From the NCBI GenBank assembly GCA_910574455.1, contig CAJSYZ010000008.1:2544707-2608706 (forward strand): a stretch of DNA of 64,000 bases. The letters are read 5' to 3'. The position numbers and the translations under genes were made by a program. The stretch comes from Trichaptum fuscoviolaceum (lineage: Eukaryota; Basidiomycota; Agaricomycetes; Hymenochaetales; Trichaptaceae). A model generated the notes under the pieces. The model saw nothing but the letters and a program-made list of their open reading frames with translations, ran no database searches and was not told the origin of the DNA. Below, one piece after another: positions 48,634-61,601 of the stretch (its first letter is position 1; each line of letters begins with the position of its first letter).

Positions 48634-50562
48634 ATACCTGTTGGACCGGCGATGGGCCTGCTGGCTGTTCGCCGTAGGCTAGGGCGGTGAGGGTCGAGCA
48701 GCTAGATGGGAGTGAGGAGAGCAGTGAGAGCGACGACACGACGCGAAAGCAAAGGTGAGTAGGCTATGGGCGTCGGTGGGCAGTGAGGAAGAGCGGACAA
48801 GGGATGAGGAGGAGAGGGGAAGATGGGATGACAGGAGCCAGAAAAGAAAGAAGACTCGCCTTTATGCCAGTGGCGCTTGCTCTGGCGCTATCGCCCACTC
48901 TGCACTCGACTCGAACGTTACGACACTGCACAGATATACGAGAGTAAGATACTCGTTCTCAACTTAGCAGCTCTCTTCCTTTTCCTCAACTACAATTGCA
49001 AGAGACCCCGGTCACTCTTGCAATTCCATTACTTTGGTGTGACAATCAATATCACAGCTTATCCATCACCAGCACGAGCCTAACTAGATTTATGATCTGC
49101 CAACCGCCCTCTTTCCGCTTCACTTTCGCAACTGCAGCCCTTGTCGACTGTGCATATACGCCAGTGTGCTGGGTGGGCGACTACAGCATCGATGCGGATA
49201 GCGCCTGCCAATGCACACAACACATGCCCGACCTCATCGGATTCTGACTTTGGCGCCAGGAGGCGCCGGGGCTTTCCACTCGCTTGTACGTGTTCCCCAT
49301 CGGGGTCTGCTCTCATAATCCTTCGTGGTTCATATATCACTTTCTCCCTATCTTATGCTTGGTTCTACATCGATTCCCTCCTCGATATCTAATCGGGCGG
49401 CTTCATCGATAACCAACCCTCCTTTCGTATTTATATATCTACATAACTTTACGACACATACCTGCACTTCCCATCCGTTTTCTATTCAATGCTCTATTTT
49501 TCTGATACAGCCTGTCGTTCCCACAAGAGGGCACTGCAATCGGAATGGAACACGCACAGCTAGCTCACTTGGCCTATGCCACTCAGACCGTGCATGTGTA
49601 CATATGTTCATCTGCGAGCTCCTTGATACTTTTTTTTCGTGTTTCGTCCAAATGAGCGGGGAGAGCGTAACGATCTGAGATGTGGCTTCGGACTTGGAGA
49701 TCGTGCGGGAGAGCTTATTTGGTGGTTATTAGCCTGAGCCAGCCACGGTGCAGGTACGCGTTGGACCGCGTAGCACATATTGAAATTTGACGTGCGCAAT
49801 GCACTTGGTTTCGATCCTGTATTGCGCTTGCACTAATTGTGGACCCACAACGCGGACGCGGGACCCACTCAGCGGCCAGCTCCAACCGGAACCAGATCTC
49901 CGCCAAGTCCAGACTCTCTCCAACCTCCAATTAGACGTTCCCCAACTCGCGAACATGTCCATCGAGTACACTGTCCCCCTCTTCTGATACATTTGCGTGC
50001 GACGGACACGGTGGACGGTCGGGAGACGTCGTTCGAATTCCGACTGCACCACCCCGGCCGGGACTTCGAGTCCTCGGAGCAGTAAGCGCCCGTTGCTGGA
50101 TCTTAGCGCCATTCACACATTGCTCCCCGATTCAGGCTTCGATTCCTGTGATCGCACTTGTTGCCCTTCTCGAGAACGTGTTCGTGTCAAAGAACAAGAA
50201 CAAGAACAGCTGTGACCGAGGACAAAAGTAAACATGTAACATTCGGCCTGTCAAGCGAGCTTCGTGCATCACCTTGGAGCAAGGAACCCCAGGAGGCCCT
50301 TTTAGCCCAGTCCAGTCAGTGTTATTCCAACGCATACATACTGTATTGTGGAATCAACATGAGGCGCAGGAAGCAGGCCGCATCGAGTACCTGATCATGC
50401 ATGCTGCCTGAGTGTCCATCATCCGTTCAGCTTGTTGCCACTGATCAACTAGCTTAACCCCACAGCACATACACATATATCTTTTCGGCGTAGGCGACGC
50501 ACTTACCGATCATCGCAAGGGGCGGGCCAGGCAAACTACTGAATCAGATCCCTACGCGCGCT

Positions 50563-50586
50563 GGTTGGTTGGTCGGTCGGTCGGTC
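50563..50586 (+). repeat. Short tetranucleotide microsatellite (TTGG/TCGG)
   Basis: The + strand reads ggttggttggtcggtcgg and continues with one more tcgg unit before diverging into tcag. It lies in the gene-free block. Confidence 0.8.
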
Positions 50587-52135
50587 AGTGTCTACGTTTA
50601 GACGGCCAGATTCAGTGGACCTGGGTACCAGAATCGACTATCTTTGACAGTTCCTACCCGGACCTGGTCCCGGTAACTTGAACAAAGCAAGACATGTATA
50701 TGGAGTTCAATGTGCGGCGGCTGATCTGGACTGGACGACGATCGAGCAATATGCACACGTATGTCTTTCATAGTGCGCCCCTTGCAGATGCATCTCCGTG
50801 CGCGAGGCAGACCACTACGGAATAAAAGCGGACGCAGCTTGGCCCCGCCTCCTCCTTTCGGTTTCTAATCTCTATTACAGCGCCGACGATCTGTACGCTG
50901 CCCAGAAAGTGAATATGAGCATATCATGGGCAGCTGCGATCTGAACTTAACCTAAAGCCTATCATATTGAAGAGGGGGCTTTCCCTCGTATGTCGGGCGT
51001 CATAAGACCATCGACTCACTGTATAACACCCGCTGTCACCGGAATTCAGCTCTCCCCTTGATTCCTGGCCTATTGGTCTACTGACGTCGTAATTGTTCCT
51101 GACTTAGAAACGTTCTCTTCACTAGAGAGGAAAATTGTCGAGGGAAAGGATAGGGATTCCCGGGTCCTGCGCAGAGGAACATCTTGACCGGGTCCGCTCG
51201 ATTTCTTCTTTTCCATTTTGCACTTCCTTTCGTCGATGAAAAGAGACTCGGCTGCTTATTTCTATTTTCTGTTCGCTTCACGCCTAGTATACAAACCTCG
51301 CCTTGCACTCAAGCTAGCGCATATAAAGATAACTGCATTCCCTTTGAGTGTGTGCTCTATCTATTCAATTTCAACCCGGTTGTATGATGACATACTTCTT
51401 TTCATTTCCTCCTCTTCCTTTCCCTCATCACATCTAATCTCTCTTAAAGCATGCATATTTCCATTTTTCGCCTCACGGACCCTTTTCATCAAGGTTGTCA
51501 TTAAAGAAAAGATTAAGGTTCACTATATCCCTCGAACTGGCATGCAGAAGTCGCTGGATATGAAGTTACGAAGTTCGGTGTATAATGAAGGGATTACCGA
51601 CGGTGTTTCCCGGCGGTCGGTAGAACGGACTTTCAGACGTACGTACAGATAGGTACGCGTGTTGTTGTGACTGTCGCGTATGCGCATTGATATGCATCGC
51701 GATACGCCGCCGGTAGATGTCAAGCAGTCCCAGGTGCGTACGTACGGTAACGAATAACAACGAGCGCAACAACAAGGAACGCAGCACGATTTTGTGGAGA
51801 TAGTACCTCATTCTGATACTAGGAACTGAAGACAACACCATGGCTATGCAAACACGATACATGAGACTAGACAAAGAATAAGAGGGGTACGGATACTTGG
51901 CTGGCCGCATACGAAACATGACTTTCAATCAGAAAGCCAATTGGCAAACTTGATTTCTGTACCAAGAGGGTACAGGTTTTCGATCGTTTTCGATCAGCAA
52001 AGATAACATATGAACTACGTCTCAGGCGAGGATCAGTGCCTTGGGGCGGGGAGCTTCGTGGTTTAAATGCCTTGTTTTCTCTGTCGCCGCCGTCGGCGAG
52101 CGTTGCGTAACGTATGCGCATAGGTGGATTCGTGT

Positions 52136-52537
52136 ATGAGAGTGCTGCATGAAACGAAAATTTTCCGGCGAGTAGTGTGTAACACGAAGATAGATACAGA
52201 GTCCGAAAACATTGAGTATCCCGGAACCGCTAGCAGCTTCAAGGTGTGCAAGTCTGTCGGGGTGCGTATCGTGAAACACAGAGAGGACGGACGACTAGAA
52301 GACGTCAAAGCGGTTGCTACGAGATCAGATCCGACACAGGACAAGGCGGCCCAAAAGTGAGTGAGCGCAACAATTGGCGCAGGCTAACTAATAGAGACTG
52401 TATGTAGGTCCAAGTTTAGACACGCGGTCCCCGCTTGTCCGGATATATCCATTTACCCTGCCCTAAGGTGTGCCTTGCTTCTGAGAGGATTCGCGTCGCA
52501 GCAAAATACTTGGCGAATATTCGTATGGACAACTTGA
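52136..52537 (+). CDS. Weak two-exon candidate gene, unknown function
   Basis: An ATG at 52136 opens 73 codons to a good donor (gtgagt at 52357). A textbook-like intron follows, with a ctaac branch motif and acceptor tgtag ending at 52407; exon 52408-52537 then continues in phase to TGA, total 116 aa. The second exon overlaps a longer frame on the same strand. No domain is recognised, composition is unremarkable, and the flanking sequence looks non-coding, so this may be chance. Confidence 0.2.
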
Positions 52538-53617
52538 CATTATTACGCCCCCCAGAGACCAATCGGATAGCCTTGATCCAGCCCAGCGCTCCGAAGCTTA
52601 CACCCCACGGACAGACAGCCCTGGAGGGCCGGGAGAAGTTCGCAGAGAACGTTGGCGCCCGGAATGGGTTTATTGTCGATTCTGTCCAAAGATAGGCTGT
52701 CCTAGGATGCTGCTTCTTCCTGATTGCAAGCCTCAGAATGCATCGCCTGTGCATGTGCAGCTTGGTCGGGGCTGTACTAGAATCAGACATCATGGCCGAC
52801 TATCAGCACACATCCATCTTCAGTTCCTTTCATTTCCGCTCTCTAGTGTGGCAGGCCGCTGCTCATCAGAGCATCCTATTCGATCGCTCACGTCCACTTT
52901 CTGCATCTCACCACATATACCGGGCGCTACTCTTATGGATCGACATCACTCCCGGTCTTCTTACTTGCTTCGCTAAGCAACCTACAGGCGCTCACGAGCC
53001 TTCGTCGGGCTGATCTTTGCCATCATGTGGGGCGATCACTTACCTCGTCGCCAACCGCCGGCTCTAATAACAACAAGCGCACACCGACGTAAATATGTCC
53101 ACACGTCTGCGCCCCGCTAATCCTCCATCTCCCCACTGAAACCTGATGTCGTTTGTGTATCTTCAATAGTCGCAGTGATCGTTTCTCTCGTGCGCTCCAA
53201 TTCCGCGGAATCAATAATTGTACTGTATTAAGAATGCTTCCGTATCATTCTCACGTCCAACTATGTATACTCGTCAATGGCAAGGATATCTATTTGTTGG
53301 CGATCCTTACGGGAAAAGACTGCAAGTGGTTAGAGTTCTGCTTCGCGGTTGCTCGGTGCGGAAATGAGACGAAGAGAACAGAAACCGCGCAAGGAAATGA
53401 AAGGCAATGTTGACGGAACGCGAAGAACTTTACACTTGGGGAACTCGGCCGCGTATGGTCAGCACAACCGGGGGCGAGAACGCTGGCAACGCCGTGCGGC
53501 GACGACAGACGAGCAGCGGCTCAGGGACGAGTAGAAGTAACGAGCACGCGCCCAGAGAGCGCGCGGAAAGGCTAAAGAGAGTGGGGAAGGACAGCGAAGA
53601 GGCGGCGTCGATCTTCG

Positions 53618-54280
53618 TTGCCGCCGTGTCAATCAAGGCTGCGGCCAGCTCGTCATGCGCGCTACCGGGCGCTTTATCGCCTCCCGCTCTCCCGAAGAGA
53701 AAGAAAGGTCCGGGGCGTGCGCGCAGGTCGACTACCGAGTCTGAGCAGTCCGGTCTCGGATGAGCTAGACCGCCTACGGAACGTCATCCCTGCCCGCCCT
53801 TTGAGCGCAGCGAGCGATGGGAAGGCGAACACTGGCATCCACAGTATTTATGCCGGCACTGATAAGGACGGATCCGCCCGCACGCGACCCCCGCGCTGTG
53901 CTCCTGTTCACCCTCGCTTCATTTCCCAGCGACAGACGGGGCAGCGCACTTTACTAATTCGGATGGCCTGCCTCACAGCTTACGGCGAGCAGACGTCCCC
54001 GCCCCCTTCAAACTGCGCGTCACATAATAGAAGTGGAGCGTCGTATCGTGATCGGACAGCTCCTGTGGATGCACGTTCGAAAACTGAATATACCTACGAA
54101 AAGGTGGTGAACGCCACAGTAGCATTTGGCCTCAACGCGGATATGGAAACTGCAAATCTGGACTCACACGGACATAGTATACGCATACATGCTCTGTCTG
54201 ACCCTGCCCCCTCATACGGGCCAGCTGACCAGTGTCTGAGATCTTCCGATGCGTATGCAATGTCTAAAGACCTAGACTAG
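53618..54280 (+). other. Orphan 220-codon open frame
   Basis: This is the longest uninterrupted frame in the gene-free block, starting with an ATG at 53618 and overlapping another frame (53407-53763) in a different phase. Composition is rich in Arg, Ser, Ala and Pro with no domain, signal peptide or repeat. The local sequence is GC-rich, which lengthens chance frames. Confidence 0.15.
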
Positions 54281-57200
54281 CGTAGCGTGCAGGCAGTATT
54301 GGACGCAGGAGAGACACGAGGCCGCGCAGTCGTGCTAGTGCTTGTCCCAGCGGGCGAATGGCAGGAAATGGCCATATGGGCCACGGAATCACGGTATCGC
54401 TGCCAGGCGGAGCCTGAATCATTCTAGGTTCCGAACAGCGTAGCTAACTCCGCGACATTACCCAGCACATATTCGTTTTGGGCATATCTATCCAGAACAT
54501 GCTGTTTCACAGGCACAAGCAAGGACAGAAGGTCGTATTTCTCCGAGAAACCACAATTGCATTCGGAAGACGCACCAGAGAATCCAAACACCGCGTCTCA
54601 TCGTGACGAGAATGCACTGGTCGGTCGCATGCGTCATTTCTTCATAGAACAGAAGCGCATTGTTTCCCGTCTGTGTTGACGGATCACCTATGAACGACAC
54701 TCACCGCAGAACCCTTTCCTAATTCTGCAATCGCCTGCGACCCACGCTGCAAACGCACGCTATCAGAATGAATTATCTGCACACGGAGCACCATATCTTC
54801 TTCGATTTCATGAAAAGCTCAATCGTCCGCAGCAAACGGTGTCGATATTGAACGGGGGACGAGGGCACAGCCTGGTTGAAAAGATCCCGTCAGTTTTCTC
54901 TCCCAGTCTGTTGCCCGGTGGACTCGGCTGCGGGTAAGGTCCCAGACATACCCATATATGGGAATTCCCGAGCTTTAAAGTTCGTCCCCTGTATTCGTAT
55001 CGCCTCGTTGTCAATATGCGCCCCCTCTTCGCCCCGGCTGTGCTCGCCGCTGGCTGTCATCGTCGACTAGAAACACGATATCGACTATATATCCTGCTCG
55101 TAGGTTACAGATGATTAAATTCATCCGATTCCAGAAGCGCGCGGTTGTATCCGAAAGAGATTTTAAGCATGGCTCTTCGAGGCCAAAAAGCGTCGAGAGA
55201 TCGTCCTAGAGTTTCGCGGGCCTCGGCAGTTCGGAAGACGGAAGCAAAAAATAAAGGGCTGTGTGACATTCGGCCGAGGGAATCTGCTCCCACAATTGGT
55301 GTTCACAGCCTTAGACGCACGATGCACCGTTGGCTTCCGTTCCTTCCTCCAAGCGGCATCACTCCGTCCCTTTAGGGTCTCCGGGGGTGTACTTTCTATA
55401 TACAGCTAATTATGTCATCATACATGGTTCCTAAAACGGGCGCCAACGGCGATCCAGTTAGCTCCCGTTTGGCAGGGCCAGCGCGCTAGACGCATCACGC
55501 AGAGTCAGGCTCCCACACACACATATCCTATTCATTCGCTTTCGGACTCCAGACTGGGACGCACAGAAGCGACGGGCCTGTCCTACCACCGCCTTCTCAT
55601 AAAACACCCTGTTTCGATTTGGCATTCGTTCTATCCTGATCCAGCTCCAGAGTCAAGATCTGACAACCTCCAATGGAGATATACAGTCCAGTGTTCAGGG
55701 CATCAGCTAGAAGCACCATTGAACATTCTAATAGATATTACTACATGTCTTGCATTCATCCGTCGTGAGTCTACGAAAAATACACATAGCAAACCCTTTC
55801 CCTTTCCCAGCACATGCTCGGTTAGGGCACGTATACAAACGAATTGATTAGATTATATGTTACGTCATTAATTAGTATCAATTTCACTCCGGTTACAGCC
55901 TACTAGTGCTGTATATGGCCATCCCAGTTCAAGCTTGCTGGACTATCCTGAGAACAACAAAAGCGGGACGGTACACATTACGGCGTACAAACAAAAGACG
56001 AGGGGAAAGCTTAGATCGTATGCAGATGCATTACATTGCAGCGCAGCGCAGGGTCAGTCCTGAGAAAAGAAAGGAAGAAGTGGGGAAGTCCGAAATTTCA
56101 AAGTCTGCTCACTAAAAATAATTCTGCAAGATACAAGGCTGCTACTACGAGTAGATAGATGCGAACAGAATGCTCATGAACAGCGATCGCATAGTTCCGC
56201 CCGCGAAGAAACAGGAGGGGGGGAGACGTCACAAAGACATAGTAAGGATACACACATTTGGGAACAGGCTGTGAGTCCTTGCTTTTTTGTCTCCCCGGCA
56301 TCCCCTCACCCCATCGCTGATCCTACTGCGCGTCGTCTCATCTCCCCACCGAAAATGCTCTACTATGTCTCGCCGATACGCGTTTGGCCTGGGCGACACA
56401 ATACACTGTAAGATGGACGATCTCGGCATCTCGGCACTTGTAGCGAGGTGTTGAGCAGGCGAAGGGCTCGAAAGGCAGCCAGCAGATTGTTGTAAGCGGA
56501 CGACGACGAGGTCGATAAGCAGTTGGAGGTACGACGCCACTGCCGGCCTAGGTTTCAATGTCGTACAGTGCACACAGAGTGCTCCAGGCGGAAGTAGTTT
56601 TCATCGTGGTGCCTGCCCTGGATGTCGCCGCTGCCAGTAGTGGCCCCTGGTTCCTCTCCTTTGTGTGTACGCGGACGATTGCCAGACCTCTCGCGGGAGA
56701 CACCGTAATTAGTATTTATGTCTTGGTTGAGAAATCTGTGTTCATCACAAGTACTGTAATGTCATATCCCAAAGGCGTCAGCTAAGGCACATGAGTGCCG
56801 ATAGGTAGTAGAACTCCCCCGACGCTGTATGCAAGGTACGGTATCGTAAAAACCGTAACCCCTCTGCGTGTAGCGGCCTTGGCATTGTGAGAGCTGTCGT
56901 ACTTGCACAATAAGCAAGAATGCTCTTTCATCAAGCCATTCGCTGCAAAAACACAAATGAGATGGGCCATTAACAAACGGTGCCAATTGCATGGATTAGG
57001 AGCGGGGGTGACTAGATTCCCTTCCCCTTCTGCTATACCATTACCTTCCACGTTGCTCTCGTGTACACAGACTTCAGCCTGTACACGATATGCTGACTGG
57101 TGCACTACTATCAATCTTTCTTTCAGCTAACCTGTCGGATCAACGGTGCGGTTCTTCTCGCTAATTGCCTAGTTTCCAGAGATCTCAGCTTCGTAGCAAA

Positions 57201-59148
57201 GAATATAAAACCGAGCTCCGTAGAGGTCACTGTCACATCCGCTAACTTGAAGGTTCTCTGGGTCCCCTTCAAGATGACCAAACGCAATCCGCGATACGGT
57301 TGCCAGAATTCTGATCAGAGTCGATTCAGAACCATGCTGCTCCTCTTCTGTTTGATGCGCCCAAAGCGAAAAGCAGTGTCTTACAATCGATTGCACACTG
57401 TGCGCATTGTGGAGATAGCTCGTCTTTGCACCAAGGAAACACTACGGCATAGCTTTTAGGGGGGTTCGACCACTTTTCAATTGAGTAATGCGTAGAAAGA
57501 CGTACCACCAGGTCTGATATCATTTCCGGGATCATAGAAAGTAAACTAGGGGTGATGCTGTCCCAGACTTACTGATCGGAGCCTTCCTACGAGAGAGTGT
57601 TGCTGTACACGTACGATATGCTCACCTTTAGCATGAAGCTGGTTCTTCATTGTAAGTGGCCAAAGTACAGTTCTATGGGCCGCGGAGTGATGATCCGGCC
57701 CATACACTGATTAGCGGAGGTAAGGGCTGCTATCGCCAACGGTGGTTGTGAAACAGATTGTGATGAACAACACAACAGCTTGAAGTCTTGGTGGAAGGCA
57801 TTGCTGGAAGGTGGCTTGATGATGTTCAAGCACGGTGCTCGGGTCGCAGCTCCGTTCGATTCGAGAAAAGACCATTATTTGAAGTTCTGCGATGCATCCA
57901 AATACTCCTATCGAGTAATCTCAAGGCGAGAGGAGATGCCAGAGTCGGCTATGTAGGCGTCCAACCATACAGTGGGTGAATAAGGTTATCAATTGCAAAT
58001 TAAGGCGAACTCCGAGCAGTTTCACAATAACCTTTCAAGCGCCGATTGAATTCATGTTTTGCCGATAAAGTACGCGAAATGGCATGGGATTATCTTTAGT
58101 ATAATGAAGTGGGCAATCTTTCAAGTTGCTGTGCATTTATATACAGTAAGTACGTGTGAGATGGAAAGAGTATTGGTTGAGCGCGAACAATTCCAAGGGT
58201 AATGGCTGATAAGAGAGGCTTTCATCTCGCCGATTGCTATGGCTAAGTATTGGCCCCAAGATTTTCTTCAACTTGAAGTTTCACGCCTTTCCCTAATGAG
58301 CCGCTGCGCAGATCACTGCACGCTTCAGGTTCGGAGCCCAAGAAGTCATGCCTTGTACATGCAGTCGATTCCATAAGGTAGGCCATCAGTCAAATATGTC
58401 GCGAGGGGGCGGGGGTATATGGAACTTACTGCAACTCGAATCTCAGACGTGATGCACTGGACATACATAAACTGACATCCCTATATGAATACTCTGTTGT
58501 CTAGTGAAGGACAACAAACGAATGGGTGAGACGTACCGAGTGGGTGGAGCGTGTGTGGAGATAATGACAAACGTATATGGGTCCTAACTTCTGCACTGCT
58601 CACTCACAAGAAACAAAAGTCAGGAGGGCGTGTATAACGCATGGTAGGTCGCGAACCATCGGCGCATCAACACATCACCGTTTAAAGCGCCAATTTAGCT
58701 TTGAGTGCAATCGGCGGCCTAGTCATTCCGATAGAAGGAATACAAGAGAAGAGAAGCGGCGAAAGCCCTCGTATCTGCATTAAGGTCTTTCATCTAACAC
58801 TTTATTACAATAGCCTTATTCGGCTATTACTCAATTATTTGCAGAATTAGACACAACTAAAGAAGACTAAAATCACAGATCAGAAGGAACGAGTGTCGAC
58901 GGAAGCCAAATTAAAACTGAAAGCACTCGCTCGTACTACAGCACAATTCAGGACATAAAGAGAGCGTTGCGAAAATAAGAAATGGACATTGAAAGCTCAG
59001 TGCAGGCATCGCATAGCAAAGAATCAATACATCGAAAAACGAGAAGCGAAGAAAGCAAAAAGCGGTAAGGTAGATCCATGTTCCAGATTGATGCGTGAAG
59101 AGGTGGGCGAAGAGCAGGACTACGAAGATGGAATCAATTATCAGAATC

Positions 59149-61181
59149 TCAACTGTGGAACGCCACTGATAGGACCGACAACCCGGTCAAGTCAGATGAT
59201 GTTAATGAAGGTCCGGCGACTTTGGAGAGCTTCCGGACGTGGCGAGCCATGGTCTTGAAGTCACAAACGGCTCAATTATGTTGCTGTTCATCTCTCGTTA
59301 CCAGCGCACTCGCCCCACTCGCACTTCTCTTTCGGCTAGAAACCGAGGGGGAAGCCTTGATACCAGTTCCTATGTTTACTGGTGTGCCTTCTAAGCCAGG
59401 GACTCCGCTGGTCGAGGCGGTCAGCCCCGTGTTGGAACCCCCGACCTGTGGCCCTCCTGCTGTACCAGGAGGGTTCGTTCGTCGAGCAATGAGCGCACGG
59501 ACAGCACTCATCCATTTTATCTCGTCCTCTTCGCTAGGAGCGCTTAGTAGGAGCGAGCGCTTTGTAAGCACAATTTTAAAGGTGAACTGCGCGCCTTCGA
59601 CGTCATGGGCATCGTCCCCGGACCTTGGCGACACCGAAGCAACGAGATTCAGAGGAGGGGACGATGCTGACGAAGTTCCCGATAGGTGACGATCATGCGA
59701 AACGTCGCATTCGAGCGCATCGATAATCTCTGAAAGTTCTATCGAGCGCTGGCGCCTTGTGTCCTGCACGACGTCCCGGACAGCGTAGATCAAAAGTTAA
59801 TTAGCTTTAATATAGACGTGCAATCGTGCCCATGGAAGTGGAAACGTAGAGGGATCTGTGACAACAAACTCACCATATGACTAGCGCTGTACATGAGCTT
59901 CTCTCCCGTCAAGACAAACCAACGCTTGCGCCAGCCTCGACGCTTAGAGCGACACTTCATCAGGTAACCCGACAAAACTGGTTTCGTAGGATCTTTAGAC
60001 TTGGAGGGTGAACTAACAAGAGTTGCCGCTCCCGGAGAATAAGATATAGATCCATATGAAGCTGGGGTTGCCCCGGTTGCCGCCCCATCCTCAGATTCAG
60101 ATTCTGAAGTAACTGGCCCAGCAAAGCCAACACTCCGGGCAGAAGGTGGAGACGGGGTGATCCCAGGCATTACGGTCGGTGACTGCGATAACCCACTGAG
60201 GTGATGAGATCCGCTGGCCGATGAAGGAATGGGAATGGGAGGTGTCGATATACTATTCTGCGTAGACGTACTCATTAGCGCTTGACGAGTCTCGTTTAGA
60301 CGCTCGACCCAGTCCCGCATCTCTGCATCAGACTCAGCCTGTAGGTAATATGTCCGGTAAGGTGAGACGACAACCAAGCTGTTGGCATGACGCTTGAGGG
60401 TGACTGGACTGCACGAGTGGATATCCGCGAGATCAAGCAGTCGCTGAACTTTGTACTCCTTCGACGACTTGTAAAGCGCGAGCTGAGCCGGTCGTAGCAC
60501 AAACCAGCGTTTCTTCCATGCCTTCGCAGTAAAAAAGTTTGTATGCAACGAGAAATGTTATTATGATTCCTGTACTCACATGTCGACGTTCTCCCTTTTT
60601 CCAGAGATACCCTGACTTGATTACACAGTCACTTGCAGGCCTTATCTTGTGCCTCTGATAATTTGTACCCTGATCTTGGATCCAATCGTCCCCCTCGCCG
60701 TCTTCTTCCTCCTCTTCAGATTCCTCTTCGTCTCCACTTCCTGTTCTTCGCTCTGTGATTGAAGACAGTGGCCTCGTAGACGCACTTGCTGTAAATCCCA
60801 TGACGTGAGTTTGTGGTTGAGCAAGTTGATTGATCTGGTTTGCATAGGGGGTGTGGGTACTGGTAGGAAAGGGATTTGGAGGGTAATCTGGAGCGAGAAA
60901 TGAGTCTGAATCGCTTTCTGTGCCCGAGACCGGAGCGTTTGCGTTTGACGGTGGCGACTGTAGAGTGTTGGGTGTAAAACAACAGTAAAAGTGATGTCCA
61001 GAGTGACGAGTAATGACATGTCAGCGATGAACCATAGCAACAAGCCCGCCTAGCAAGACAGAGGCATCGGACAACACACCTTAACCGGCCTGTGATGGAC
61101 GGAAAGCTTCCTGTTGATCTCCTGGGGAGTTGGGGGTGGCACGGGAGAGTTGTCCGTTGGAATTGTATGAACAGAAGTCAT
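59149..61181 (-). CDS. Tandem PH-domain protein
   Basis: Exons 61181-61080, 60957-60580, 60521-59874 and 59763-59302, plus a probable last exon 59253-59149; 564 aa. If the last intron is retained the protein ends at 59272 with 539 aa. The first PH domain (about residues 137-240) reads VIKSGYLWKKGERRHAWKKR, WFVLRPAQLALYKSS, RTYYLQAESDAEMRDWVERL. The second (about 330-455) reads VLSGYLMKCRSKRRGWRKR, WFVLTGEKLMYS, then after a Ser-rich loop FKIVLTKRSLLLSAPSEEDE and IKWMSAVRALIARR. Both keep the basic KxxKRWFVL core and the closing tryptophan. An acidic stretch (EEESEEEEEDGEGDDW) precedes PH1. The layout recalls two-PH phosphoinositide adaptors such as yeast Opy1 or animal TAPP proteins; lipid specificity cannot be read from the sequence. 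No catalytic domain is present. Confidence 0.82.
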
Positions 61182-61601
61182 TTTGTGTTGTGGCTATGAC
61201 TTCGTCAGCGAACGTCGGACGTGAAGCAGTTGTCAACAACGAAGGCCAGAGACGCAATGAAGCCGACAGATGGAGATAAGAGTGGAAAGAAGACGTGGAC
61301 AGCCGCCCAGGTGCAGATCAACAAGGAATTATATAGATGTCGATGTGGTCGATGATGAAGTTATTCGGAGGCAGAGCTAGCCGCGTCGTCCGCGTTGACC
61401 ACAAGCGCGTAGCCGTTGCTTGACGATCGCCGCCACGAACAACCGCAAAAATGGTTGTAAATTCGGAATAACTGGGCCAATGACGCTATCCCGGCCAATG
61501 CCGAAGATAAGATAGGACGCATATAGTAGCTGAATTATGTTGCACTCTTTGCCCTTGTCCTCCCTTCCATCATCTTAACTCACTTCTTGACCACCATCGC
61601 A
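61182..61601. promoter_or_regulatory. Divergent promoter, PH-domain gene and acyl-CoA-binding protein gene
   Basis: A 420-bp spacer between divergent genes. Two CCAAT pentamers lie at 61477-61481 and 61495-61499, about 105-125 bp upstream of the ACBP start, a typical location. A C/T-rich stretch (61550-61600) directly precedes the ATG, as in many highly expressed fungal genes. Confidence 0.4.

Larger units (their letters stand above)
48634..59148. other. 10.5-kb region without convincing genes upstream of transcription factor B
   Basis: I read this block on both strands and found no recognisable domain, RNA gene, transposon end or array of exons. It holds scattered frames. The longest are two overlapping + strand frames at 53407-53763 and 53618-54280. 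A two-segment + strand candidate lies at 52136-52537, a TTGG/TCGG microsatellite at 50563-50586, and several frames under 130 codons at 49.7-50.1, 52.4-52.8, 56.2-56.6 and 57.1-57.5 kb. The density contrasts strongly with the rest of the window, where genes are spaced by about 0.3-0.7 kb. Confidence 0.5.

Noticed and set aside
50060..50160. tRNA-like T-loop motif (ggcttcgattcc) near 50137-50150
   Set aside because: The T stem has the wrong loop length, and no A box, anticodon arm or acceptor stem pairs with it.
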